From assembly GCF_000519125.1 (NCBI RefSeq), contig NZ_JAEX01000006.1, positions 112,845 to 176,844 of the forward strand: 64,000 nucleotides of DNA. The letters run 5' to 3'. Shown here piece after piece: positions 1 to 8,677 of the stretch (position 1 is the stretch's first letter; each line of letters starts with the position of its first letter). The notes beneath the pieces were generated by a model that was not told the DNA's origin, made no database searches, and worked only from the letters and a program-made list of their open reading frames with translations. Both the position numbers and the translations under genes were made by a program. The stretch comes from Desulfocurvus vexinensis DSM 17965. Lineage in GTDB: Bacteria; Desulfobacterota; Desulfovibrionia; Desulfovibrionales; Desulfovibrionaceae.

Positions 1-936
1 GCGGCCCGGGGGCGCGGGCGGCGGGAGGTCGCGCCGCTCCAGGGCCAGGCGCAGGCGCGGGGCGAGGTCGGCCAGGATGGCCTCGGCCCCGGCCACGGGC
101 AGGGCGCCCTCCTCGGCCAGGGCCCGGCAGCCCTCGAAGGCGCAGTCGCACTCGGGCCCGGGGAAAACGTAGACCTCGCGGCCCTGCTCCAGGGCCAGCC
201 GGGCCGTGATGCGCGAGCCGCTGCGCGCGGCGGCCTGGGCCACCACCACCCCCAGGGACAGGCCGCTGACGATACGGTTGCGCACCGGGAAATTGCCCGC
301 CTCGGGGCCCGTGCCCGGGGCGAATTCCGTGACCACGAGGCCCTGCTCGCCCAGGCGCTTGAACACGTCCACGTTGCGCGAGGGGTAGACGCGGTCCAGG
401 CCCGTACCCAGCACGGCCACGGACGAGCCCGGCCCCGTGAGCCCGGCCAGGTGCGCCTCGCGGTCGATGCCCCAGGCCATGCCCGAGACCACCGTGATCC
501 CGGCGGCGGAGAGCCCGCGCCCGATGCGCGAGGCCGCGAGCATCCCCTCGGGCGCGTACTTGCGCGAGCCGACGATGGCCACCGCCGGGCCGCGCAGCAG
601 GCCCAGGTCGCCCCGGCAGTAGAGCACAAGCGGCGGGTCGGGAATCATGCGCAGCAGCGGCGGGTACTGCGGGTCGGCCCACAGCACGGTCTCGGCACCC
701 AGGGCCAGGGCGCGGTCCAGTTCGCGGGCGGCCCCGGTCTCCCAGGCGCGGGAGAGGAAGGGCCCCGAGGCGTCGGCGCGCACAAGGCCCAGGCGGCGCC
801 AGGCGCGGGCGTCAGCCACGGCCTCGCACGCGCTGCCGTAATGCTCCAGCAGCGCCCGCCAGGTATGCGGGCCGATGCCCGGGCTGTGGCGCAGCGCCAG
901 GCTGGCCCGCAATTCCGAAAGCCGGTCCTCGTGCAT
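1..936 (-). CDS. dprA: DNA-processing protein DprA (3' end outside window)
   Basis: DprA binds single-stranded DNA in the cytoplasm and loads RecA during natural transformation and recombination. The visible 312 codons start at an ATG and run off the left edge, so the C-terminal end is missing. An N-terminal helix-hairpin-helix-like segment (HSPGIGPHTWRALLEHYG, about residues 14-31) precedes the Rossmann-like domain. That domain carries VAIVGSRKYAPEG, then VVSGMAWGIDREAH, and later FPVRNRIVSGLS with AARSGSRITARLALEQGREVYVFPG split across the end, all family signatures. The gene lies 11 nt downstream of the CpoB-like gene and is probably cotranscribed with it. Family assignment is firm; whether the organism is naturally competent cannot be judged from this gene alone. 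Confidence 0.93.
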   Translation of the reverse strand, partial: MHEDRLSELRASLALRHSPGIGPHTWRALLEHYGSACEAVADARAWRRLGLVRADASGPFLSRAWETGAARELDRALALGAETVLWADPQYPPLLRMIPDPPLVLYCRGDLGLLRGPAVAIVGSRKYAPEGMLAASRIGRGLSAAGITVVSGMAWGIDREAHLAGLTGPGSSVAVLGTGLDRVYPSRNVDVFKRLGEQGLVVTEFAPGTGPEAGNFPVRNRIVSGLSLGVVVAQAAARSGSRITARLALEQGREVYVFPGPECDCAFEGCRALAEEGALPVAGAEAILADLAPRLRLALERRDLPPPAPPGR

Positions 937-947
937 GTCGGCCCGGG

Positions 948-1892
948 CTATTTCAGGCTTTCCAGACGCTTGCGGGCCAGGGCTGCGGCCTCGGAAGCCG
1001 GATAGTCCTGCACCAGCACCTGGAGATAGAAGCGGGCGTTGGCCGTATCGCCCAGGCGGGCGTAGGCGTAGCCGATCTTGAGCAGCGCGGCGGCGGCCTT
1101 GTCGTGGCCGGGGTGCTGCTGGTGCACGGCCTTGAAGGCCACGATGGCCTCGCCGTCGTCGTGCTCGTGGTAGTAGGTTTCGCCCAGCCAGTAGCGCGCG
1201 TTGGGCGCCAGGGCGCTGGCGGGGTTGGCGGCCAGGAAACGCTCCAGGGCCGCGCGGCCCTGGGCGGCCTTGCCAGCCAGCACCAGCCGCAGGGCGGCGT
1301 CGTAGTCGGCCTGGCCCGTGGCCGGGGCGGAGGCGGACGGCCTGGGGGCCGGAGCCGGGGCCTTGGCTGCGGCCTTGGCTCCAGCCTTGGCGGGCGCGGC
1401 GGCCTTGGGCGCGCCCTTGGCCCGGACCTCGGGGTAGGCCTCCCAGGGCTTGGCCGGGGCGGCGGGGGCGGCCTTGGCCGGGGCGGCAGCGGCGGGAGCC
1501 GGGGCGGCGGGGGCGGCTGGTGCGGTGGAGGCCGGAGCAGAGGCGGCGGGCGCAGCGGCGGGCTCCGCATCCATGGCCTTGCCCGGAGCGTCGGCCTTGC
1601 CCGGGGCGCCCGCCGCAGCCGCAGCGGAGGCAGGCGCAGGGGGCGCGGCGGGGGCCGGGGCCTCGGCCCTGGCCTCCAGGGCCAGGACGCGGCGCTCCAG
1701 GTCGTCCACCCGGGCGTCCAGCTCCTGCTGGGCGGTCTGCTGGGTCATGGCCCGGGCCTCCAGGGCACTCAGGCGCCAGCGCTGGCTCGTGGCCTGGGCG
1801 GAGTCCTGCGGGCCCGCGCCGCGCGTCCCGGCGCAGCCCGCCAGGGCCGCCAGCACCAGGGTCGCCAGCGCCAGGCGGGTCAGATGGAGCAT
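948..1892 (-). CDS. CpoB/YbgF-like lipoprotein with coiled coil and C-terminal TPRs
   Basis: This is a 314-residue predicted lipoprotein: the signal peptide ends in the lipobox LAALAGC with Cys20. A coiled coil follows (about 45-75, RVDDLERRVLALEARAE). Next comes a long Ala/Pro/Lys linker (about 75-195). The last 120 residues hold tetratricopeptide repeats ending in YPASEAAALARKRLESLK, as in CpoB/YbgF. In enterobacteria CpoB coordinates Tol-Pal constriction with peptidoglycan synthesis in the periplasm; here no tol or pal gene is adjacent, so that role is inferred. The ATG at 1892 is preceded by a GGGGAGGG site, and longer in-frame extensions upstream lack one. The C-terminal domain match is good; the exact orthology is less certain. 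Confidence 0.75.
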   Translation of the reverse strand: MLHLTRLALATLVLAALAGCAGTRGAGPQDSAQATSQRWRLSALEARAMTQQTAQQELDARVDDLERRVLALEARAEAPAPAAPPAPASAAAAAGAPGKADAPGKAMDAEPAAAPAASAPASTAPAAPAAPAPAAAAPAKAAPAAPAKPWEAYPEVRAKGAPKAAAPAKAGAKAAAKAPAPAPRPSASAPATGQADYDAALRLVLAGKAAQGRAALERFLAANPASALAPNARYWLGETYYHEHDDGEAIVAFKAVHQQHPGHDKAAAALLKIGYAYARLGDTANARFYLQVLVQDYPASEAAALARKRLESLK

Positions 1893-2208
1893 GGGCCCTC
1901 CCCGGCAAAACGTTGATTGCGCATCGCTCCTTCCATAGGCCAGCAGCCAGGAAAATTCAAGGCCGTCGAGCCCATGGAGCCCGAAAGCCGCCCTTGCGCG
2001 CCCTTGCCCAAAACCCGTTTTTGAGGCACAACTCCAACCGTCCGGGCGCCCACGGCGCGGCCCCGCGCATCCCCGCGCAGGCCGGATGAAACAGTGTTTC
2101 CGGCGGCCCCGCCGCCCAGCGGGCCGGACCGCTGTGGCCGCCCTGCCCGCCCGGCGCCCCAGGCGCCCCGCGGCCCGCGCGGGCCGAACCAACCCCGAGG
2201 AGTGCCCC
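1893..2208. other. Divergent intergenic region
   Basis: This is a 316-base gap between the minus-strand lipoprotein gene and the plus-strand membrane-protein gene. A good sigma-70-like promoter for the minus side lies at 1932-1960. On the plus side I see a GAGGAG ribosome-binding site just before 2209 but no convincing promoter. Open frames crossing the gap are GC-bias artefacts. Confidence 0.5.
1932..1960 (-). promoter_or_regulatory. Candidate sigma-70 promoter for the lipoprotein-dprA pair
   Basis: Read on the minus strand, TTGAAT at 1960-1955 and TATGGA at 1937-1932 are separated by 17 bases, about 40 bases upstream of the lipoprotein start. The spacing and both hexamers fit a sigma-70 promoter in an otherwise GC-rich gap. 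Not verified by transcript data. Confidence 0.5.
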
Positions 2209-3156
2209 ATGCCGCTACCCGAACCGACCCCGGCCCTGGCCGCCGTGTTCCTGGTCCTGGCCCTGCATCTGTGCGCCGTGTACACCGGCCTGGGGGCCTT
2301 CGCCCTGGCCTGGTGGTGCGAGGCGCTGGGCGCCGCGCGCAGGCTGGGCTTCCTCAAGAAGCTGGCCCGGCAGTTGAGTGCCCTGGGCGTCCTGTTCCTG
2401 TGCTACACCGTGGTGGCCGCCACGGGCGGGCTGGCCGTGCTCTGGTCGCGCTTTCCCGAGGCGCTCTGGCCCTGGACGCAACTCCCCGAACTGGTCCTGC
2501 CCGCCGCCCTGGCCCTGGCCTGGGCCACGCTGTTCGGCCTGGCCTACGGCCTGAGCTGGGGCATGGCCCGCGAGCATCCCAAGACCCACCGCGTGCTGGG
2601 GCTGCTGGCGGCCCTGGGCGGGCCGCTGGTGCTGGCGGCGTCCCTGGCCATGAAGCTCGCGCCGCTGCTGCCCTGGATCCTGGCCGCCGGGCCGCACATC
2701 ATGATGCTGCGCGGCATGTTCGTTCCGGCCTTCGGGCCGCTGCTGGCCGCCGCCGGAACGCTGATGCTGACCTGCGCCGCCGGATTCGGCCTGGCCTACC
2801 TGCTCACGCGCAGGAACCGCGAGGACTTCGGACGCGACTACTACGGCTACGTGCTGGGGCGGCTGGCGGGCTGGGCGCTCTTGCTGGGGCTTGCCGCCGC
2901 CGGGGCCCAGGCCTGGGTCTGCACCGTGGTGCCCGGGGCGTGGCCCCCGGGGCTTGCTGGCCCGGCGCTGCTGGCCCTTTGCGGCTTCTGCGCCCTGGGG
3001 CTGGCCTGCGTGCTGTGGGCCGTGGTCTGGCGGGCGAGCGCGCCGCTGCGCATGAAGCCCGCCGTATGGCTGGCGGCCCTGGCGCTGCTGGCGGCCACGG
3101 GCGCGTTCTCGGCGCTGCACGCCACGCTGTTCCTGCCCGGAGCCCAGGGCCTGTAG
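2209..3156 (+). CDS. Predicted integral membrane protein, eight helices, function unknown
   Basis: The product is 315 residues and almost entirely hydrophobic. I count about eight transmembrane segments, roughly at residues 8-34, 50-75, 90-112, 122-155, 165-192, 210-235, 242-268 and 275-300, with short charged loops (RRNREDFGRDYYGYV around 198-212). No catalytic motif is evident. Histidines and acidic residues near helix ends are present but do not match a family I can name. The ATG at 2209 has a GAGGAG site 6-7 bases upstream; the reading frame stays open upstream to 2086 but that extension is low-complexity Arg/Pro and was not used. The gene runs in the same direction as the DUF3124 gene 82 bases downstream. 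Confidence 0.75.
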   Translation: MPLPEPTPALAAVFLVLALHLCAVYTGLGAFALAWWCEALGAARRLGFLKKLARQLSALGVLFLCYTVVAATGGLAVLWSRFPEALWPWTQLPELVLPAALALAWATLFGLAYGLSWGMAREHPKTHRVLGLLAALGGPLVLAASLAMKLAPLLPWILAAGPHIMMLRGMFVPAFGPLLAAAGTLMLTCAAGFGLAYLLTRRNREDFGRDYYGYVLGRLAGWALLLGLAAAGAQAWVCTVVPGAWPPGLAGPALLALCGFCALGLACVLWAVVWRASAPLRMKPAVWLAALALLAATGAFSALHATLFLPGAQGL

Positions 3157-3237
3157 GGGCGCGCACGGCCCGGGCGGGATTTGCCGTCCCCCGCCCGGGG
3201 TGCTAGGATGCGCCGTCACCCCAACCCGGAGGAGCCC

Positions 3238-3717
3238 ATGCCCGCCGCCCGCGCCGCCCTGGCCGCCCTGCTGACCCTGCTGACCCTGGCCCTGCCCGCC
3301 CTGGCCGGAACCGCCGCGCCGGGGCCCGCGCCCAGCACGGGGCAGACCCTGTACGTGCCCGTGTACTCCCACGTCTACCACGGGCCCAAGAACCGCGACT
3401 TCCCCCTGACCTGCACCCTGTCCATCCGCAACACCGACCCGCACCACAGCTTCCGCGTGGAGGCCGTGGAGTTCTACAACAGCCACGGCGGGCTGGTGCG
3501 CGGCCTCATCGACGGCCCGCGCCCCGTGCGGCCCATGGGCACGCTGGAATTCATCGTGGACGAAAGCGACAACGACGGCGGCTCGGGGGCCAACTTCGTG
3601 ATCCGCTGGGTTGCCGATACGCCCATGAATCCGCCCCTGGTGGAGGCCGTGATGATCGGCACCAGCTCCAACCAGGGCATCTCCTTCACCTCGCGGGCGG
3701 TGGAAATCCTGCCCTGA
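3238..3717 (+). CDS. DUF3124 domain-containing secreted protein
   Basis: The product is 159 residues with a Sec signal peptide (hydrophobic stretch to about residue 22, ALPALAG cleavage region). The mature part matches the DUF3124 pattern: LYVPVYSHVYHGPKNRDFPL, then TLSIRNTDPHHSF, a middle FIVDESDNDGGSGANFVIRW and a short C-terminal VEAVMIGTSSNQGISFTS. The domain is a small predicted beta-rich periplasmic fold of unknown function. The ATG at 3238 follows a GGAGGAG site; an in-frame upstream extension is basic and would bury the signal peptide. A strong intrinsic terminator follows the stop codon. Confidence 0.82.
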   Translation: MPAARAALAALLTLLTLALPALAGTAAPGPAPSTGQTLYVPVYSHVYHGPKNRDFPLTCTLSIRNTDPHHSFRVEAVEFYNSHGGLVRGLIDGPRPVRPMGTLEFIVDESDNDGGSGANFVIRWVADTPMNPPLVEAVMIGTSSNQGISFTSRAVEILP

Positions 3718-3741
3718 AGCCCTGGCCTGCGCCGCACGCAG

Positions 3742-3783
3742 CACGGCCCGCCGCGATTGCTCGCGGCGGGCCGTGTCGTTTTT
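3742..3783 (+). terminator. Intrinsic terminator after the DUF3124 gene
   Basis: A perfect 15-bp inverted repeat (CACGGCCCGCCGCGA, loop TTGC, complementary arm 3761-3775) is followed by TCGTTTTT. It lies between convergent genes and its hairpin would also be transcribed from the cheA side, where it lacks a clear T-run. Confidence 0.88.
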
Positions 3784-3799
3784 CGCGCGGGCGGGGCGG

Positions 3800-6703
3800 C
3801 TACATGCCCGAACTGCCGCCCCGGTTGGTGGTCATGCGGTAGATCTCGTGCGGGTCGAGGATGAGCACCACCGAGCCGTCGCCCATGATGGTCGCGCCGG
3901 ACAGGCCTTCCTTCTCGCCCAGGTAGTCGCCCAGGGGCTTGATGACGATCTCCTGGCGCTCGAGCAGGGTGTCCACCACCAGCCCCAGGCGGCGGTTGTT
4001 GTCCTGGATGACCACGATGGGCACGATGTCGCGCTTTTCGGCGTTGGCGGGCAGGCCGAGCACCTCGCACAGGTCCATGATGCCCAGCACCTCGCCGCGC
4101 AGGGTCACGGCCTTGCGCCCGTTGACCTCGGTGAAGCGGCGGACCTCGATCTTGGTCGTCTCGGACACGGCCTCCAGGGGGATGGCGTAGGTGTCTCCGG
4201 CGACCTTGATCATCAGGGCGTCGATGATGGCCAGGGTCAGGGGCAGGGCGATGGTGAAGCGCGTGCCCCGGCCGACCTCGGTGTTGATGTTCACCGAGCC
4301 CTTGAGGTTCTTGATGTTGGTCTTGACCACGTCCATGCCCACGCCGCGCCCGGAGATGTCCGTGACCTTCTCGGCGCCGGAGAAGCCGGGCTCGAAGATC
4401 AGCCCGATGGCCTGCTGGTCGTCCAGGGCCTTGGCCTCCTCGGGGGTGACCATGCCCTTCTTGACGCCCACCTCGCGCATCTTCGCCGGGTCGATGCCGC
4501 GCCCGTCGTCCTCGACCTCGATGGCCACGGAGTTGCCCTGGTGATAGGCGCGCAGCCACACGCGGCCCGTCTCGGGCTTGCCCTTGGCCAGGCGCTCCTC
4601 GTTGGACTCCAGGCCGTGGTCCACGGAGTTGCGGATCATGTGCACCAGCGGGTCGCCGATCTCCTCGATGACGCTCTTGTCCAGCTCGGTCTCCTCGCCT
4701 TCCATGATCAGCTCGACCTTCTTGCCGCTCTTGCGCGAGAGGTCGCGCACCAGGCGCGGGAAACGCGAGAACACCGTGTTCACCGGGACCATGCGCACCT
4801 TCATGATGGTGTCCTGCAGGTCGTCGGAGATGCGGGCCATGGCGTAGGTCGTCTCGGTGAGATTGGAGGCCACCTCGGACACGTCGATGGCCTGCCCGCC
4901 CGTTTCCAGGTTGCGGGCCAGCATGGCGAAGCGGTTGCGGTTGATGATCAGCTCGCCGATAAGGTTCATCAGGTGGTCGAGCTTTTCATGGTCCACACGG
5001 ATGGTCGAGGAGACCTTGGGCTTCTTGCCACCGGCGGCGGGGGCGGCGGGGGCGGCGGAAGCGGCCTCGGCGCGCGCGGCCTCGGGGCGCGGGGCCGCCG
5101 GGGCGGGCCGGGCGACGGGGGTGCGGTCCACCCCCCGGGGGCCGGACGCCGCGCGGGCGGGCGCCGGGGCCTGGACCACGGTCCGGTCCTCGTCCTCCTC
5201 GGGCTCAGGCTCGGGCTCGGGCTCGGGCTCAGGCGCGGGCGCGGGCTGCGGCGCGGGGGCGGGCGCGTCCTCGTCCATGGCCGACACCAGCGGCTCGTCG
5301 CCGCCCGGCCCGGCCTCGCCGCCCAGGCGCTCGATCTCCTTGGCCACGATTTCGGCGAGGATGGAACACTCCTGGCGCAGGATGTCCACCATCAGCGCGA
5401 AGTCCAGGTCCGCGTCGCGGGCCTGGGCCACAAGGCCCGCCGTGCGCTCCGCGTTGATCTTGATGTCGTCCAGGCCCATGTACTGGGCGGAGTTCTGCAC
5501 CGAGACCAGGGAGCGGTGCAGGCCGTCCACGGAATCCTTGCGCCCGGGGTCCTGCTCCAGGGAGTCCAAGGCCAAGGTGATGTTGGCCAGCTGCTGGCCC
5601 ACGGTCTCGCTGAAGACCTTGAGATCGTCGGAGTCGGTGCCGGAGTCGGCGGCCGCAGGCGCCGGGGCGGGCGCGGGGGCATCTGAGGCCCCGGCGGGCT
5701 CCTCGGGCGCGGCCTCGGCCGCAGGGGCGACCTCGCCGCTCTCCACCGCCGCCTGGAGGCGGGCCACCAGGGCCGCAGTGTCCAGCGGCGTGACCTGGGC
5801 CGAGGCGGTGTCGATGGCGCCGATGAGCGTCTCGATCATGTCCACCACGCCCAGCAGCAGGTCGATCATGGCGTTGGAACTGGCCATTTCGCCCTTGCGC
5901 ACGCGGTTGAGCAGGGTCTCGGCCTCGTGGGTCAGGCCGTTGAGCTCGCGGTAGCCGATGATGCCGCTGTTGCCCTTGAGGTTGTGGAAGTAGCGGAACA
6001 CGTCGTTGACCGTCTCGCCGCCCTTGCCGGGGTCCTTTTCCAGGCTGACCAGGGCGCCGTTCAGGTTCTCGACGATCTCCTTGGCCTCTTCCATGAAATC
6101 GTCCAGGTGCTCGCGGGCCACCACGCTCAGGGCGTAGGGCGCGGCGTCGAAGGCCGGGGCGGCGGGCGCGGGCTTGGGGGCCGGGGCCGGTTTGGGCGCC
6201 GGGGCTGCGGGCGCGGGGGCGGCGGCCTTGGGGGCCGGGGCCGCAGGCGCGGGCTTGGGGGCCGGGGCGGCGGCCTTGGGCGCGGCGGCGGCCTTGGGCG
6301 CCGGGGCCTCGCCCGCCAGCAGGGCGTCCAGGGCGGCGATGAGGCTTTCGGTGTCCACCTCGCCCTCGCCGCCCTCGGACTCCAGGTTCTCGATCATGGT
6401 CCGCAGCATGTCGGTGGACGACAAGATGATGTCCATGATCTCCGAGGTCACGGCCATGCGGCCCTTGCGCAGCTCGTCCATGATGTTTTCGGCGCGGTGG
6501 GCGAGCTTGTTGATCTTGTTCAGCCCCAGGAACCCCGAGGCGCCCTTGAGGGAGTGCATCGGACGGAAAATCTCGTTGAGCAGCGCCAGGTTTTCCGGAG
6601 ACTGTTCCAGTTCGAGCAGGTTGGGCTCGATGGTCTCCAGATGTTCCCGGGCCTCGATGATGAAATCCGCGAAAATTTCAGGATCCATGAAATCCTGGCT
6701 CAT
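3800..6703 (-). CDS. cheA: Chemotaxis histidine kinase CheA with three Hpt-like modules
   Basis: This 967-residue CheA autophosphorylates and passes phosphate to CheY and CheB. Hpt1 (about 1-115) carries His50 in MHSLKGASGFLGL. After an Ala/Pro/Lys linker (131-188), Hpt2 (190-330) carries His239 in YFHNLKGNSGIIGY. A third Hpt-like bundle (about 350-460, HRSLVSVQNSAQYMG) looks degenerate around the phospho-histidine position. The dimerisation helix pair begins at SSTIRVDHEKLDHLMNLIGEL. The ATPase domain has MIRNSVDHGLE, VEDDGRGID and SGRGVGMDVV. A C-terminal CheW-like domain ends the protein. It is the last gene of the eight-gene operon. The family is longer than the E. coli enzyme (654 aa) because of the extra Hpt modules and linkers. 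Confidence 0.96.
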   Translation of the reverse strand: MSQDFMDPEIFADFIIEAREHLETIEPNLLELEQSPENLALLNEIFRPMHSLKGASGFLGLNKINKLAHRAENIMDELRKGRMAVTSEIMDIILSSTDMLRTMIENLESEGGEGEVDTESLIAALDALLAGEAPAPKAAAAPKAAAPAPKPAPAAPAPKAAAPAPAAPAPKPAPAPKPAPAAPAFDAAPYALSVVAREHLDDFMEEAKEIVENLNGALVSLEKDPGKGGETVNDVFRYFHNLKGNSGIIGYRELNGLTHEAETLLNRVRKGEMASSNAMIDLLLGVVDMIETLIGAIDTASAQVTPLDTAALVARLQAAVESGEVAPAAEAAPEEPAGASDAPAPAPAPAAADSGTDSDDLKVFSETVGQQLANITLALDSLEQDPGRKDSVDGLHRSLVSVQNSAQYMGLDDIKINAERTAGLVAQARDADLDFALMVDILRQECSILAEIVAKEIERLGGEAGPGGDEPLVSAMDEDAPAPAPQPAPAPEPEPEPEPEPEEDEDRTVVQAPAPARAASGPRGVDRTPVARPAPAAPRPEAARAEAASAAPAAPAAGGKKPKVSSTIRVDHEKLDHLMNLIGELIINRNRFAMLARNLETGGQAIDVSEVASNLTETTYAMARISDDLQDTIMKVRMVPVNTVFSRFPRLVRDLSRKSGKKVELIMEGEETELDKSVIEEIGDPLVHMIRNSVDHGLESNEERLAKGKPETGRVWLRAYHQGNSVAIEVEDDGRGIDPAKMREVGVKKGMVTPEEAKALDDQQAIGLIFEPGFSGAEKVTDISGRGVGMDVVKTNIKNLKGSVNINTEVGRGTRFTIALPLTLAIIDALMIKVAGDTYAIPLEAVSETTKIEVRRFTEVNGRKAVTLRGEVLGIMDLCEVLGLPANAEKRDIVPIVVIQDNNRRLGLVVDTLLERQEIVIKPLGDYLGEKEGLSGATIMGDGSVVLILDPHEIYRMTTNRGGSSGM

Positions 6704-6781
6704 TGATGCACCTCAACAGCGTATGCGGCGGGCCCGGCAGACTCCGCCCGTTCCGTGGCCCGGCAGCCCGTGGCCACGGGA

Positions 6782-7150
6782 TCAGCCAAGCAACATTTTG
6801 ACATTCTTGACCATCTTTTCGGGCTGGGCGGGCTTGACCATGTACAGGTTGGCCCCCAGGCCCAGGCCCTTCTGGATGTCCTTGTCCTGCCCTTCCGTGG
6901 ACAGCACGATGATCGGCACATCGCGGTAGGCGTCCTGCTCGCGCACGGTCTTGATGAAGGTGAACCCGTCCATGCGCGGCATGTTCACGTCGGAGATGAT
7001 CAGGTCCACGGATTCCAGGGAGTAGAGCTTTTCCAGGCCGTCGAGCCCGTCCTCCGCCGTGGTGACCTTGAACCCTTCCTTCTTCATGATGAACGCCACG
7101 AGATTGCGCACAGTCTTCGAATCGTCCACTATCAGGATATGTTTAGACAT
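6782..7150 (-). CDS. cheY: Chemotaxis response regulator CheY
   Basis: The product is a single 122-residue receiver domain with no output domain, as in CheY. The acidic pocket is IVDDS (Asp9, Asp10), the phospho-acceptor is Asp54 in ISDVNMPRMDG, the conserved Thr/Ser is in VLSTEG, and the Lys is in MVKPAQP. Phosphorylated CheY would bind the flagellar switch or another target. It sits between cheW (12 bases upstream) and cheA (78 bases downstream). Confidence 0.95.
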   Translation of the reverse strand: MSKHILIVDDSKTVRNLVAFIMKKEGFKVTTAEDGLDGLEKLYSLESVDLIISDVNMPRMDGFTFIKTVREQDAYRDVPIIVLSTEGQDKDIQKGLGLGANLYMVKPAQPEKMVKNVKMLLG

Positions 7151-7161
7151 GGCGTCTCCTC

Positions 7162-7875
7162 CTAACCCTTGAGCACCTTCTCGACGATGCGGTCGATGGA
7201 CAGGATGCCGATGAGCTTGCCGTCGTCGGCCTTGAGCAGCCCGGCCACATACTCGACGTTGGCCCCCAGGTGGGCCTCCACACCCCAGTCGATCTTCTCC
7301 TGTGCCACGCGGTACATGGTCTTGACCACATCAATCATCAGCCCCAGCTGCAAACCCTTGCGCCGGCAGACCACGATGAACCCGGGCCGGTCGGACGCCC
7401 CGAGCCCGCCCACCAGCGAGGTCATGCGCACCAGCGGCGTGACCCGCCCGCGCAGGTTGACGATGCCCGCGATGAACGGGGGCGCGGCGGGCAGCCGCGT
7501 GGGCGCAACGTAGCGGATGACCTCCTGGACCACGTTGATGGGCACGGTGAACTCCTGGTCGCCCACCAGGAAGCCGACCAGTTGCAGATCGTGCTCCTGG
7601 CGGAGCTGGGCGATGATATCCGGCTCGGCCAGGGTCTGGTCCAGGTCCTTGCCCGTGTGGGCCGCGTCGTCCCCGGCTTCGGGCCGGGGGCCGAAACCCG
7701 GGGCGGACTCCACCCGCGCCGGGCCGGGCATGGCCACGGCGTCCTGCGCCCGGGCGTCGTCGCCCAGGCCCATGTACTTGCGCAGGAATTCCCGCTCGGC
7801 GGCGGACAGGGCATCCCCTTCCGTGCCCGACGGCAGGAAGTCCTTCTCCAGGAAATATTGCTCAGGCGTTTTCAT
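7162..7875 (-). CDS. cheW: CheW adaptor with N-terminal extension
   Basis: CheW bridges chemoreceptors to CheA. The C-terminal 145 residues are a CheW domain: LQLVGFLVGDQEFTVPI, then VRYVAPTRLPAAPPFIAGIVNLRG with VTPLVRM, and the closing GILSIDRIVEKVL. The first 95 residues are an unusual extension, acidic and low in conserved motifs (EQYFLEKDFLPSG, later AEREFLRKYMGLGDDARA), which could be a docking tail. The start ATG overlaps the 3' end of the upstream ParA gene by 14 bases, so the two are probably translationally coupled. Confidence 0.92.
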   Translation of the reverse strand: MKTPEQYFLEKDFLPSGTEGDALSAAEREFLRKYMGLGDDARAQDAVAMPGPARVESAPGFGPRPEAGDDAAHTGKDLDQTLAEPDIIAQLRQEHDLQLVGFLVGDQEFTVPINVVQEVIRYVAPTRLPAAPPFIAGIVNLRGRVTPLVRMTSLVGGLGASDRPGFIVVCRRKGLQLGLMIDVVKTMYRVAQEKIDWGVEAHLGANVEYVAGLLKADDGKLIGILSIDRIVEKVLKG

Positions 7876-8647
7876 CGGCGATCTCTTTGGCTAGCAGCGT
7901 GTATTCCACGGCCCCCCTGGAGGACGGGTCGATCTCGTAGATCACCTTGCCCTTGGCGCTGGCCTCGCGGAAGTTGGTGTCCAGGTTGATGACGGTGTCG
8001 CACAGGCGCGGGCCGAGCTTCTTGCGCAACAGGTTGAGCACGCGGCGGCAGGCGCCCGCCCGGCGGTCGAACATGGTAGCCAGGGCCCGGAAGTGGATGG
8101 GCCGGGGCAGCACGCGGTTCAGGGTGCGGATGGTGTCGAAGATCAGCCGCAGCCCGTGCAGGGCCAAAAAATCCGTCTGGATGGGGATGATCACCAGGTC
8201 CGCCGCCACCAGCGCGTTGACCAGAAGGACGCCCACATGCGGCGGGCAGTCGATGACGATGTAGTCGTAGCGCTCGCGCAGGGGCGCCAGGGCCTCGGTG
8301 AGGATGGCCCCGCGCCCCACGCGCGACTTGAGGTCCATCTCCAGCTCGGAGAGGCGGATATGCGCGGCGGCGAAGTCGAAGAACCCCTGGCGCTCCGCCG
8401 GGTGGACGATCTTCTCCCACAGCCCGGCATAGTCCGCCTTCTCGGCCTGGAAGATGTCCAGGACCGTGTATTCGAGGTTCTCCGGATAATAGGCCAGATG
8501 GATGGACGCGCAGGCGTGCGGGTCCAGGTCCATGACCAGCGTCTTGTGTCCTGCCAGCGCCAGGGCGGCGCCAAGGCTCAGGGACGTGGTCGTCTTGCCG
8601 ACCCCGCCCTTCTGGTTGGCCACCGCGATGACTTGAACTGCTGCCAA
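7862..8647 (-). CDS. ParA-family ATPase of the chemosensory operon
   Basis: This is a 261-residue MinD/ParA ATPase. The deviant Walker A motif is NQKGGVGKTTTS with the signature Lys at 14 and Lys18; Walker A-prime is VMDLDPHACAS; Walker B is YDYIVIDCPPHVG. It lacks the N-terminal DNA-binding domain of type Ia plasmid ParA. In known chemotaxis operons of gammaproteobacteria and Rhodobacter, such ParA proteins position or segregate chemosensory arrays at poles or midcell, and its place between the PilZ and cheW genes supports that role here. The start is a TTG, with a GGGGGTGG site 3-4 bases upstream; no ATG or GTG precedes the Walker A motif. Confidence 0.88.
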   Translation of the reverse strand: MAAVQVIAVANQKGGVGKTTTSLSLGAALALAGHKTLVMDLDPHACASIHLAYYPENLEYTVLDIFQAEKADYAGLWEKIVHPAERQGFFDFAAAHIRLSELEMDLKSRVGRGAILTEALAPLRERYDYIVIDCPPHVGVLLVNALVAADLVIIPIQTDFLALHGLRLIFDTIRTLNRVLPRPIHFRALATMFDRRAGACRRVLNLLRKKLGPRLCDTVINLDTNFREASAKGKVIYEIDPSSRGAVEYTLLAKEIADENA

Positions 8648-8677
8648 GATCCACCCCCTGCTGCGCGCCGGGCTCCG

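Noticed and set aside
3773..5686. A 637-codon plus-strand frame opposite cheA
   Set aside because: It is antisense to the clear CheA domains and is His/Asp-rich filler.
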